Part shown: piece by piece, positions 1-8,244 of the stretch
How the letters are laid out: each line of letters begins with the position of its first letter
Position numbering within the stretch: the first letter of the stretch is position 1
Source of the DNA: Streptomyces sp. 1222.5
GTDB lineage: Bacteria; Actinomycetota; Actinomycetes; Streptomycetales; Streptomycetaceae
DNA: 64,000 nucleotides
Direction: 5' to 3'
NCBI RefSeq assembly: GCF_900105245.1
Contig: NZ_FNSZ01000002.1
Span: 124,001 to 188,000 of the forward strand
Notes under the pieces: model-generated
Told to the model about the DNA's origin: nothing
Database searches by the model: none
Seen by the model: only the letters and a program-made list of their open reading frames with translations
Translations under genes and position numbers: made by a program

Positions 1-2541
1 GGGGATGCCGGTGGCGGCCTGGGCGAGGCCGGTGAGGACCCGTCCGGGGCCGACCTCGACGAACAGGTCGACGTGACGGGCGGCCTCGCGCACCGCCTGC
101 GTGAAGCGGACGGGGCCGGTGATCTGCGCGGTGAGCAGCGCGGCCAGGTCCGTCTCCTGGGTCAGCCCCTCGCCGGTGACGGTGGAGATGACCGGCGCGG
201 AGGGGGCGCCGAGGCGGGCGGTGGCCAGCCAGTCGCCGAACGTCGCGGCGGAGCCGGCGACGAGTGGCGAGTGGAAGGCGTGCGAGACCTTGAGGGGGAT
301 GCAGGCGACGCTGGCGCGCTCGGCGCGGCGCCCCACCTCCTCGATGTCCGCGGGTGAACCGGCGACGACGGTCTGCTCCGGGCCGTTGTACCCGGAGATG
401 ACGGCGTCGAGGCCGGCGAGGAGTTCCTCGGCCTGCTCGGGTGCGGTTGCGAGCGAGGCCATCGTGCCCGGGTCGCCGTGCTGGGCCATGGCCCGGCCGC
501 GTACCCGTGCCGCTTCGAGGAGCGTCTCCTCGTCGAGGGCCTGCGCCCAGTGCAGGGCGGACAGTTCGCCGAGGCTGTGGCCGACGGCGACGGACGCCTC
601 CAGCCGCAGGGTGTCGAGGACGCGCAGGCCCGCGGCGGAGCCGGTGGCGATGCGCGGCTGGGCCACGTCGGTGGCGACCATGTCGCCGGTGGTGGGCAGT
701 GCGGCCCGGGCGAAGACCTCGGCTGCCTCGGGGAAGCGACGGCTCAGCGCCCCTCCGCCGGCGCCGTGACCGGAGCCCTGGCCCGGGAAGAGGAAGCCGA
801 TCCGGGCGCGTCCGTCCGCCCGGCCGAGGAAGCCTCGGCCGTCGGCGGCTGTGTACGACGTCTCTCCCGTCTCCAGCAGGCCGGCGAGGTGGGTGAGGCG
901 GCGCTCGGCGTCCTCCGGGGAGGAGACGACGACGGCCGCGCGGTACGGCAGCCCGCGCAGCTCCCGCTGGAGCGTGGCGGCGAGGTCGGCGACCTGGCCG
1001 TAGGAGACCTGGGCGGCGAAGGCGGCGACCTCGGTCAGCCGCGCGCGCAGCGACTTCGGGGACTCACCGTCCAGGACGAGGAGCTCGCAGTCCTGCGAGG
1101 CGTTCGCGAGGGTGGCGGAGCGCCTGCTGGGGGCCGTGCGCCGCCGCCCGGCGGGCTCGTCGAGGACGATGTGGGTGTTGATGCCGCCGAAGCCCATGGC
1201 GGTGACGCCGGCTCGGCGCGGCGCGTCCTCGGGCCAGGCCTCGGCCTTGCGCAGCGCTGTGAGGTTGGCCTGGTCGTCGGCGAGCAGTTCGTGCGGGTCG
1301 ACGGTGCCGATGGCCGGCGGGAGGGTCTGGTGGTCGACGGCCATGGCCGCCTTGATCAGACCGGCGACGCCGGCGGCGGCCTTGGTGTGGCCGATCATGC
1401 CCTTGATGGAGGTGATGGCCGCGCGCGGCGCGTCGGGGTCGGCCTCGCGGCGGGCGCCCATGAGGGCGGTCAGCTCGGTGGCGTCGCCGACGGCGGTGCC
1501 GGTGCCGTGGCCCTCGAAGAGCCGGACGGTCTCGATGCCGAACCCGGCCCGGTCGTAGGCCCGCTTGAGGGCGAGCTGGTATCCGCTGACCTCGGGGCGG
1601 GTGATGCCGCCCTGGCCGTCGGAGGAGACGCCCCAGCCCGCGATGGTCGCGTAGACGCGGTGGCCGGCGGCGAGGGCGTCCTCCTCGCGCATCAGGACGA
1701 TCATGCCGCAGCCCTCGCCCGGCCAGAAGCCGTTGGAGCCGCGGTCGTACAGGCGCATCTCGCCCTTGGCGAGCGCGCCGGTCTTGGCGAAGCCGATGAT
1801 CTCGAAGGGGTCGATCGACAGGTCGACGCCGCCGGCGACGGCGACGTCGATGTCACCGTTGACCAGCGCGGTGCCCGCGGTGGTGACCGAGAGCAGCGAG
1901 GAGGAGCAGGCGCCGTCGACGGTGTAGCCGCCGCCGTTGAGGTCGAAGTGGTTGCAGATCCGGCCGGCGATGGTGTTGGCGAGTCCGCCGGCGAGGGTGT
2001 CCTCGTCGATGGCCGGGAACGGCTCCTTGTAGGCGGTCTCGACGTCGCCGAGGAAGTGGGCGATGCGGTCGTCGTCCCAGTCCTGTTCGCCCTTGAGGGC
2101 GGCGGCCAGCACCCGCCGTACGTACGGCCAGCGCAGCCGCATCACGTTGGCGCGTGAGAACTCGCCGGTGAGGGTGTTGCCGACGACGACGCCGGTGCGT
2201 TCGCGGGGCAGGCCCTCGCCGGCCGGGAACCCGGCGTCGGCGAGGGCGCGTCCTGCGGTGTCCAGGGCGAGCCAGTGGGTCAGGTCGGTGGAGCGGAAGG
2301 TGCTGCCGGCGATGCGGTGGGCGATCCTGTCGAACTCGTAGCCTTCGATGACCGCGGCGTTGCGGGCGTAGAAGGTGTCGGGTGTGGTCGGGTCCGCGTC
2401 CCAGTAGTCGTCCAGGTTCATGCGGACGTCGGGCAGGCGGCGGAACGCGCGTCGTCCGGCGACGGCGTTGTCCCACAGCTGCTTGGGGTCGGTTGCGTCG
2501 GGATAGCGGCAGGCCATGCCGACGATGGCGATTCTGGTCAT
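1..2541 (-). CDS. pksE: Enediyne iterative polyketide synthase PksE, N-terminal 847 residues (truncated by window)
   Basis: This is the start of the iterative type I synthase that builds the polyene precursor of an enediyne warhead. Only the ketosynthase and acyltransferase are inside the window. The KS holds the active-site Cys in GACSSS near residue 210 and EGHGTGT further on. The AT holds GHSLGE with its Ser near residue 655. In the family an ACP, KR, DH and a C-terminal phosphopantetheinyl transferase follow, all beyond the left edge. The opening residues MTRIAIVGMACRYPDA and the absence of a loading domain are typical of PksE. The ATG at 2541 overlaps the stop of the upstream E5 gene as ATGA, so the two are translationally coupled. 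The neighbouring E2-E5 genes make the assignment firm. Whether a 9- or 10-membered enediyne is made cannot be read from this part. Confidence 0.93.
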   Translation of the reverse strand, partial: MTRIAIVGMACRYPDATDPKQLWDNAVAGRRAFRRLPDVRMNLDDYWDADPTTPDTFYARNAAVIEGYEFDRIAHRIAGSTFRSTDLTHWLALDTAGRALADAGFPAGEGLPRERTGVVVGNTLTGEFSRANVMRLRWPYVRRVLAAALKGEQDWDDDRIAHFLGDVETAYKEPFPAIDEDTLAGGLANTIAGRICNHFDLNGGGYTVDGACSSSLLSVTTAGTALVNGDIDVAVAGGVDLSIDPFEIIGFAKTGALAKGEMRLYDRGSNGFWPGEGCGMIVLMREEDALAAGHRVYATIAGWGVSSDGQGGITRPEVSGYQLALKRAYDRAGFGIETVRLFEGHGTGTAVGDATELTALMGARREADPDAPRAAITSIKGMIGHTKAAAGVAGLIKAAMAVDHQTLPPAIGTVDPHELLADDQANLTALRKAEAWPEDAPRRAGVTAMGFGGINTHIVLDEPAGRRRTAPSRRSATLANASQDCELLVLDGESPKSLRARLTEVAAFAAQVSYGQVADLAATLQRELRGLPYRAAVVVSSPEDAERRLTHLAGLLETGETSYTAADGRGFLGRADGRARIGFLFPGQGSGHGAGGGALSRRFPEAAEVFARAALPTTGDMVATDVAQPRIATGSAAGLRVLDTLRLEASVAVGHSLGELSALHWAQALDEETLLEAARVRGRAMAQHGDPGTMASLATAPEQAEELLAGLDAVISGYNGPEQTVVAGSPADIEEVGRRAERASVACIPLKVSHAFHSPLVAGSAATFGDWLATARLGAPSAPVISTVTGEGLTQETDLAALLTAQITGPVRFTQAVREAARHVDLFVEVGPGRVLTGLAQAATGIP

Positions 2542-3662
2542 GCGACCACCGGTGTCCTCAGGGTCTCGGCCTCGGCGTCGGCCGGGGCGGGGCAGGAGCA
2601 GGCACCCTCCGGGCAGGCGCACGCGGCGGCCTCGGCGTCGGCCGGGGCGGGGCACGCGCAGGCGCCTTCGGGGCAGGTGCAGGCGGCGGTGTCGGCGGCC
2701 TTCTGGGCGACGGCGTCGGCCTGGGCGACGGACCGGGTGACGGCGGCGAGCGCGAGGGCCTCCTCGGCCCGTTTGCGCGCCACGATGTCGGCGGTCCACA
2801 GGAAGGTGCCGCGGATGCCGCATGCGAGGGCGGTTGCGAAGAACAGGCCGTAGGCGATGCCCAGCGCGGTCACCACGCCGTACAGGGTGGCGACACCGCT
2901 GCCGAAGGCGATCTGGCCCCACTTGGAGGACGGCGTCGTGCCCGGGTCGGTGATCATGTAGTTCGTGAAGAGCACGAACGCCACGCCGGTCATCATGGCG
3001 AGGCCCGCGGGGATGGAGGTGTCGAACAGCAGGCCGCGGACGATCGCCTGGAGGGCGAAGCCGCCGAGCCAGGCGAGGATCAGCCACATCCGCTCGGTGA
3101 GCTTGGCGTTCAGCATGGTGCCGAGCGAGAGGATGATGGCCGGCACGAGCCAGTCGAAGCCGCCGTCGAGGTACTCGGTGAACTGGTACGGCGGCGCGAT
3201 GGACGCCCACGGGAAGAGCACCAGGATGACGGCGATGCCGAAGTTCGACGGGTTCATGAAGTGCCGCATGCGGCCCTTGACCGGGGCGCGCAGCACCCAC
3301 TTGGTGCCGACGGCGACGATGACGCCGAACATCATGACCCACACGATGTCGTTGACGTACGACAGCATGTTCACCGCGAGACCGGTGATGTGGGCCGGGT
3401 AGAGGAACTCCATGACGCCGCGGGGGCCGTTGCCGCGGAAGCGTGCCGTGCGGCCCTCGGCGCGGGCGCCGATGATCTCCAGGACGATCTCGAGCGAGTA
3501 GGCGGTGGCCAGAGCGATCAGCGGCCAGGTCCAGGGCTGCTCGAAGCCCAGCACCGTGTATCCGAAGATGTTCAGGACGGAGATGGAGATCGCGAACCGG
3601 CGCAGGGCCGTGACGACCTTCGGGTTGTGGCGTGGTGCGTTGGTCTGGGGGGACATGGTCAC
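2538..3662 (-). CDS. unbU: Enediyne biosynthesis membrane protein E5 (UnbU), with Cys-rich C-terminal repeats
   Basis: This is a polytopic membrane protein of the conserved enediyne cassette, related to the NqrB/RnfD type of integral membrane subunits. Its biochemical role is not established. Eight or so hydrophobic segments cover residues 20-310. The last 50 residues are unlike the rest: two tandem 20-residue repeats of the form CPEGACxCPAPADAEA, with four Cys each, encoded by an exact 60-bp duplication at 2571-2690. The start is a GTG at 3662 overlapping the E4 stop (GTGA). An ATG lies two codons later. The gene overlaps pksE downstream. The Cys-rich tail could bind metal or act in redox chemistry, which is inference. 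Confidence 0.88.
   Translation of the reverse strand: MTMSPQTNAPRHNPKVVTALRRFAISISVLNIFGYTVLGFEQPWTWPLIALATAYSLEIVLEIIGARAEGRTARFRGNGPRGVMEFLYPAHITGLAVNMLSYVNDIVWVMMFGVIVAVGTKWVLRAPVKGRMRHFMNPSNFGIAVILVLFPWASIAPPYQFTEYLDGGFDWLVPAIILSLGTMLNAKLTERMWLILAWLGGFALQAIVRGLLFDTSIPAGLAMMTGVAFVLFTNYMITDPGTTPSSKWGQIAFGSGVATLYGVVTALGIAYGLFFATALACGIRGTFLWTADIVARKRAEEALALAAVTRSVAQADAVAQKAADTAACTCPEGACACPAPADAEAAACACPEGACSCPAPADAEAETLRTPVVA
2571..2690 (-). repeat. Two tandem 60-bp units in the 3' end of the E5 gene
   Basis: Units 2571-2630 and 2631-2690 are direct repeats in frame with the E5 gene, and each encodes a 20-residue Cys-rich block. They differ at a few positions, mostly in the middle of the unit. 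Confidence 0.85.
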
Positions 3663-5569
3663 TTCTCCTTGGCCAGGTCGCCGAGTTCGATGCTGTGCCG
3701 GCCCGGCTTCAGCGTCAGTTCCTGCTCGTGGACGTCACCGCCCCGGTCGCGCCAGGTGATCTGGGTGGGCAGCGGGCCCTTGATCCCCTTGCCGAGGCCG
3801 ATGTGGATGTCGGTGCTGCGCTTGCCGGAGTGGCCGCCGCCGCCGTCGATGCGGTCGACGCGCTTGGTGCCGTCGGGCAGCTGGACGCAGACCTCGGCGC
3901 CCACGACGGGGGCGCCGTCGGGGTGGGTGAGCGTCAGGCCCAGGTAGGCGCCGGTGTGCCGGCTCACGTTGTGGTAGAAGACCGGCTCGCCCCACTGGCG
4001 GGCCACCGCCAGGTCCAGGCGGCCGTCACCGTCGACGTCGGCGGTGGCGAGGCCGCGGGTGGGCATCGGCTCGCCGATGCCGAGGGCCTCGGACAGGTTG
4101 ACGTACTTGCCGGTCGCGGGGTTCTTGGCGTAGAAGCGCATGCGCTGGTTGCCGGCCAGGTCGTCGCCGTGGCGGACGTTGGGCCACCACTGCGGGTTGG
4201 CCACGAGGGCGTCGTTGGCGGTGGCGAGTTCCTGGAGCTGCGGCCAGCGGTTGGTCTTGCCCTTGACGAAGCCGTTGGCCTGGGTGATCTCCAGGTCGCC
4301 GTTGTTGTCGAAGTCGCCCATCTTCACGTCCCAGCCCCAGCCGGACCAGGCGAGGTTGAGACCGGAGGACTTGTCCTTGAACGGCGCTTCGCCCTTCTGG
4401 AAGCTCTTGCGCAGGTCGGCCTTGCTCTTGGCCTGGTCGAAGAAGGCGAAGTTCGACTCCTGGATACCGAACGACGTCGTGATGTTGCTGACGAACATGT
4501 CGTACAGGCCGTCGTGGTCCAGGTCGCCGAAGTCGACGCCCATGCCCTTGAACGAGCTGCGGCCCAGTTCCTTGGACTTGGGCACGCTGCCGCTGTGCAC
4601 GGCCTTGACCTGGGCGAACTTGATCGTGCCCGGCTTGGATTCGTTGTACAGCAGCGCGGAGGTGCCGAAGTCGTGGGCGAGGAACATCTCCGGCAGGTGG
4701 TCGCCGTCCAGGTCGGCCGCGGAGGCGCCGAGCGTCCAGCCGTGGTTGATGCCCTGCGGGATGGCGTCGTCGACCTTCTCGTAGCCGTTCTTCGTCCAGC
4801 GGAAGAAGTGGCCGCCGCCGCCGTTGGTGGCGTGCGACAGCGAGGCGTTCATGGTGACGTCGCCGTCCTTGGTCGGGTCCAGGACGGGGCTGTCGGGGAA
4901 GTAGTTGCCGATGAAGATGTCGGCGTGGCCGTCACCGTCGTAGTCGGCGACGGCGGCGGCGTTGGAGTTCCACATCGGGCCGGTGTACTTCGCGCCGGAC
5001 TTGCCGGGCAGCAGCTCGGTCGGCCGGAAGGAACGGGCCGTCAGCGGCTGCCCCTTGTGGGCCTGGTTCACGAAGATGACCGGGGTGCGGCCCCAGTAGT
5101 AGACGAGGAGGTCGATCTTGCCGTCCTCGTTGTAGTCGCCGGGCACACAGCCCATGGGCGCCATCGTCCTGCTGGTGCCGAGCGGCGCCGGGTTCAGCGC
5201 GAACGGCGCGTAGGCGTCCTTGCGCGTCGGCGCCGGGGTGACGAAGGCCTGGTCGATGCGCGGGTCGACGACGCACAGGTCGTTGGACAGCCCGTCCCCG
5301 TCCATGTCGTTGACGGCGATACCCGCACCGACCGAGGAGATCCACGCGGCGATGTGCTTGTACGCCTTGTTGACCTGCCGGATCTCCTGCTTCTTGAATC
5401 CGGCGGGCTCGGCGATGGACATCGGCTCGAACGAGTAATTCTTTGCCAGGCTGTCGACCTCGGCGGCCGAGGACTCAGGCAGCCGGACACCGTAGAAAGT
5501 GCCCACCATCAGGGCCAGGGCGACTATTCCCGGTGAATTTCTGCGAATCCAGTTCTTTGCGACCGTCAC
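3659..5569 (-). CDS. unbV: Enediyne biosynthesis protein E4 (UnbV), FG-GAP/VCBS repeats plus ASPIC/UnbV domain
   Basis: This is a 636-residue member of the conserved enediyne cassette. An N-terminal hydrophobic stretch (about residues 12-26) suggests export or membrane anchoring. Several Ca-binding-like FG-GAP/VCBS motifs follow, for example NDMDGDGLSND, GDYNEDGKIDLL, ADYDGDGHADIF and ADVDGDGRLDLA, consistent with a beta-propeller. The C-terminal 100 residues match the ASPIC/UnbV domain (GGGGHSGKRSTDIHIGLG region). The length is usual for UnbV. The start GTG at 5569 overlaps the E3 stop as GTGA, and the stop overlaps the E5 start. The function in warhead maturation is unknown in the family. 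Confidence 0.92.
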   Translation of the reverse strand: MTVAKNWIRRNSPGIVALALMVGTFYGVRLPESSAAEVDSLAKNYSFEPMSIAEPAGFKKQEIRQVNKAYKHIAAWISSVGAGIAVNDMDGDGLSNDLCVVDPRIDQAFVTPAPTRKDAYAPFALNPAPLGTSRTMAPMGCVPGDYNEDGKIDLLVYYWGRTPVIFVNQAHKGQPLTARSFRPTELLPGKSGAKYTGPMWNSNAAAVADYDGDGHADIFIGNYFPDSPVLDPTKDGDVTMNASLSHATNGGGGHFFRWTKNGYEKVDDAIPQGINHGWTLGASAADLDGDHLPEMFLAHDFGTSALLYNESKPGTIKFAQVKAVHSGSVPKSKELGRSSFKGMGVDFGDLDHDGLYDMFVSNITTSFGIQESNFAFFDQAKSKADLRKSFQKGEAPFKDKSSGLNLAWSGWGWDVKMGDFDNNGDLEITQANGFVKGKTNRWPQLQELATANDALVANPQWWPNVRHGDDLAGNQRMRFYAKNPATGKYVNLSEALGIGEPMPTRGLATADVDGDGRLDLAVARQWGEPVFYHNVSRHTGAYLGLTLTHPDGAPVVGAEVCVQLPDGTKRVDRIDGGGGHSGKRSTDIHIGLGKGIKGPLPTQITWRDRGGDVHEQELTLKPGRHSIELGDLAKEK

Positions 5570-6555
5570 TGGTCAGCACCTTTCGAAACGAGCGACGAGG
5601 AAGCGAGTTGCGCGGCGATGTCGTGGCGCCATGCCTCGTAGGCCGGGAACGGGCCGGCGGACTCGGGCGTACGGGGCCGGGTGTCACGGCACACCTGCGC
5701 GGCACCCTCGGCCGTCGTGCCGCACACCACGCGGGCCGCGAGGTGGGTGTGGTCGATGACCGTGCCGGCCTTGATCCGCGCCTCGGTGGCGAACGCGGAC
5801 CCCTGGGCGAGCGCCCAGCGGTGCTCGCCCGCGCCCTCGACGAAGCGGGCGAGTTCGTCCTCGCCGACGCTGCCGGCGTAGGCGCAGGCGAGGCCGGCGC
5901 CCGCGTAGAGGTCGGAGTGCCGGTGCTCGGGGTAGGCGCGGATCAGGCCGGTGACGACGTCGGGGTCGGTGCCGCCGACGAACCACAGGGCGCGGCCGAT
6001 GCCCTGGTCGATGGCGTTGGCCGTGTAGTGGTTGTGACCGCCGCGCCAGCGGAAGGGGTGCTGCACGTGCGGGGTGCGCACGTACGCGCCGGTCTTGAAG
6101 TACGCCTGGTGGAATCCGTAGCCGTCCAGTGCCAGCCAGCGCAGCAGCGGGTCGGTGGAACGGATGTCGGGCCACAGCGGCTTGGGCAGGCGGGCCATCG
6201 CCCAGCCGATGCCGACGTAGATCATGTAGTCGTGGTCGCGGCCCCGGCCGGCCAGCAGCCCCTGGAGCCGGCCGCCGTGTCCGGGCAGCGAGTCGTACAC
6301 CGCCGCTCCCATGCCGGCGCCCTCGTAGGCGAAGCCGCGCATGTCCCGCGGGACGGTCTCCAGCAGTTCCTCGGCCTCGGCGGGCGAACCCGCCTCCACC
6401 GCGTAGGCGTACCCCTTGAGGAACACCTCACCGATGTACTCAAGGCGTTGCTTTGCTTCCGCGTTCTTCACATGAAAACCGCGCACCTCCATGGTCGTCT
6501 CGGAAACCGGAGGTGTGAGCAATCGGCGCCTGAAAGCGCCAAAGAAACTGGACAC
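5566..6555 (-). CDS. unbL: Enediyne biosynthesis protein E3 (UnbL), DUF1702
   Basis: This 329-residue DUF1702 protein is a cassette member found in essentially all enediyne clusters and has no known activity. Visible family features are the FAYEGAGMGAAVYD stretch, the YVGIGWAMARLP stretch and the DGYGFHQAYF motif, all also present in the E2 gene next door. The start is a GTG at 6555 preceded by a GA-rich GAGAGGGG. It overlaps the E4 gene downstream by the GTGA junction. A gap of about 90 bp separates it from E2 on the same strand, which could hold an internal promoter but shows no clear one. Confidence 0.9.
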   Translation of the reverse strand: MSSFFGAFRRRLLTPPVSETTMEVRGFHVKNAEAKQRLEYIGEVFLKGYAYAVEAGSPAEAEELLETVPRDMRGFAYEGAGMGAAVYDSLPGHGGRLQGLLAGRGRDHDYMIYVGIGWAMARLPKPLWPDIRSTDPLLRWLALDGYGFHQAYFKTGAYVRTPHVQHPFRWRGGHNHYTANAIDQGIGRALWFVGGTDPDVVTGLIRAYPEHRHSDLYAGAGLACAYAGSVGEDELARFVEGAGEHRWALAQGSAFATEARIKAGTVIDHTHLAARVVCGTTAEGAAQVCRDTRPRTPESAGPFPAYEAWRHDIAAQLASSSLVSKGADQ

Positions 6556-6645
6556 AGCAGTGAACCGCCCCTCTCGAATCCCTTGAATCCCCCAGCGAAT
6601 CGAATGTAGTCAGGGGCCTCGGAGGGGCGTCTACTTCAGATGTGC

Positions 6646-7623
6646 TCAAACAACGGCGGCGCTCAGTTGCCGGCGCACATTGCGGCGCCATACCTCGTAG
6701 GCCGGTCCGGTCCCGTCCTCGGGGGCGGTGGCCGCGCAGTCGTCGGCGAGGCGCGCGACGGCCTCGACGGTGCGCCCGGTGAACGCGTGCACCGCGGCGC
6801 TGCTGTGCTCGGGGACGTACCCGGAGTGGTGGCGGGCCTTGGCGGCGAACACGGCGCCCTGCGCGAGGTGCCCGGCGAGGTCGCCCGCCTCCGTGTGCAG
6901 TGCGCTCAGGCCGGCCGCCGTCGTGCCGCCCGCGAAGGTCGAGGCGAGGCCGACACCGCTCCACAGGTCGGCCCTGCGGTCGCCGGCGAACGCCCGTACG
7001 GCCGCGGACACGTTGCCCACGTGGCCGCCGTGGATGAACCACAGCGCGCGGCCGACACCCTGGTCGAAGGCGCGCTGCCAGTAGTCGGGGGCGCCGTCCC
7101 AGGCGTAGGGGGTGTCGAGGCGCTGTCCGTCCACCCAGGTGCGGGTGTCGAAGTAGGCGCGGTCGAAGCCGTAGCCGTCGACGCACAGCCAGCTCATCGC
7201 CGGGTACAGGTCGGGCTCGTCCAGGTCCGGGACGAGCTTCTTCCACAGCGGCCTGGGCAGTTTGGCCATGGCGAAGCCGATGCCGATGTAGTTGAGGAAG
7301 ATGTGCGGCCTGCCGCCGCCGCGCAGCAGATCGGCGGTGCGGTGACCCTTGGGGCCCATCGTGTCGCGGATCGCGCAGGCCATGGTGGCGCCCTCGTAGG
7401 CGAAGCCCCGGTTGAGCGGGTCGACGAGCGCCAGCCGGCGCTCGGTGGTGGCGGTGTCGCGGTCCTCGATGCCCCATTCGAAGCCGGTCACCACCGCCTG
7501 CGGTACGGCCTCCAACTGACGTGTGTGGTCGGTGGGTTCCACGCGGAATCCTCGCCGCGCGAAGCCGACCTCGTCCAGGGACGGAGCCATGATGAGCCTG
7601 CGCAGCGCTCCCAATGCCGGCAC
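6646..7623 (-). CDS. Enediyne biosynthesis protein E2, DUF1702 paralogue of E3
   Basis: This 325-residue protein is homologous to the adjacent E3. It shares FAYEGATMACAIRD, YIGIGFAMAKLPRPLW and DGYGFDRAYFDTR with it, so the two arose by duplication, as in other enediyne clusters. The start is a GTG at 7623 with GGAG 7-8 bases upstream. It is the first structural gene of the leftward cassette and follows the HxlR regulator with a 103-bp gap. Function unknown. Confidence 0.88.
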   Translation of the reverse strand: MPALGALRRLIMAPSLDEVGFARRGFRVEPTDHTRQLEAVPQAVVTGFEWGIEDRDTATTERRLALVDPLNRGFAYEGATMACAIRDTMGPKGHRTADLLRGGGRPHIFLNYIGIGFAMAKLPRPLWKKLVPDLDEPDLYPAMSWLCVDGYGFDRAYFDTRTWVDGQRLDTPYAWDGAPDYWQRAFDQGVGRALWFIHGGHVGNVSAAVRAFAGDRRADLWSGVGLASTFAGGTTAAGLSALHTEAGDLAGHLAQGAVFAAKARHHSGYVPEHSSAAVHAFTGRTVEAVARLADDCAATAPEDGTGPAYEVWRRNVRRQLSAAVV

Positions 7624-7726
7624 GGACGCCTCCTCGTAAGCGCCGCTCCCTTACCGGCGGCGGGGCTGCCATGGTCATCGTCCCGGCGGCGGTGAGGCAT
7701 CTTCGTCCGTGCGCTGTGCGCCGCGG

Positions 7727-8170
7727 TCAGCGGAGGCGGCGCACATCCACCTCTTCGTCGTGCACGGCGCGCCCGCAGTGCGAGCAGTGCAGTTCGACCT
7801 CGACGCGGCCCTCGCAGCCGAGGTGGTCGGCGCGCCTGGGCGGGCCCAGTTCCTGCGGCAGGTTGCGGTCCCCCCACTGCATCAGGGCGACGACCGCCCG
7901 GGTCAGGTCCCGGCCCGCCGGGGTGAGCCGGTACTCGTGGCGTACCGGCTTGTCCTGGTAGGGCACCCGTTCCATGATGCCCTGCTCGACCAGGCGGTTC
8001 AGCCGCGAGGAGAGCACGTTGCGTGCGATGTCCAGGTGGGACAGGAACTGGTCGAAGCGCGTGGTGCCGAGGAGCGCCGAACGGACGATCAGAAGGGTCC
8101 AGCGCTCGCCGACGACCTCGAGGGAACGGGCGAGACTGCAGTCCTGTCCCTCGTACGTGTGTCTCAGCAT
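7727..8170 (-). CDS. HxlR-family winged-helix regulator (E1-like)
   Basis: This 147-residue regulator has the HxlR hallmark N-terminus CSLARSLEVVGERWTLLIVRSAL and the winged-helix core RFDQFLSHLDIARNVLSSRLNRLVEQGI. Its C-terminus carries two Cys pairs and His residues (HCSHCG), a possible metal site seen in some members. It sits directly upstream of E2 on the same strand. In the C-1027 cluster an HxlR-type regulator, SgcE1, is reported in the same cassette, so a role in control of the enediyne genes is likely. That role is inference here. Confidence 0.88.
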   Translation of the reverse strand: MLRHTYEGQDCSLARSLEVVGERWTLLIVRSALLGTTRFDQFLSHLDIARNVLSSRLNRLVEQGIMERVPYQDKPVRHEYRLTPAGRDLTRAVVALMQWGDRNLPQELGPPRRADHLGCEGRVEVELHCSHCGRAVHDEEVDVRRLR

Positions 8171-8244
8171 GCGATCACTCTAGGCAGGGTGAGTTGCGTG
8201 AAGGTACCCGACTTGGCGAAGCCGTTGCGAGTCGGCCGGGATGT

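Noticed and set aside
478..2157. Plus-strand 559-codon frame across the PksE KS/AT
   Set aside because: Antisense shadow; the minus strand carries clear KS and AT motifs.
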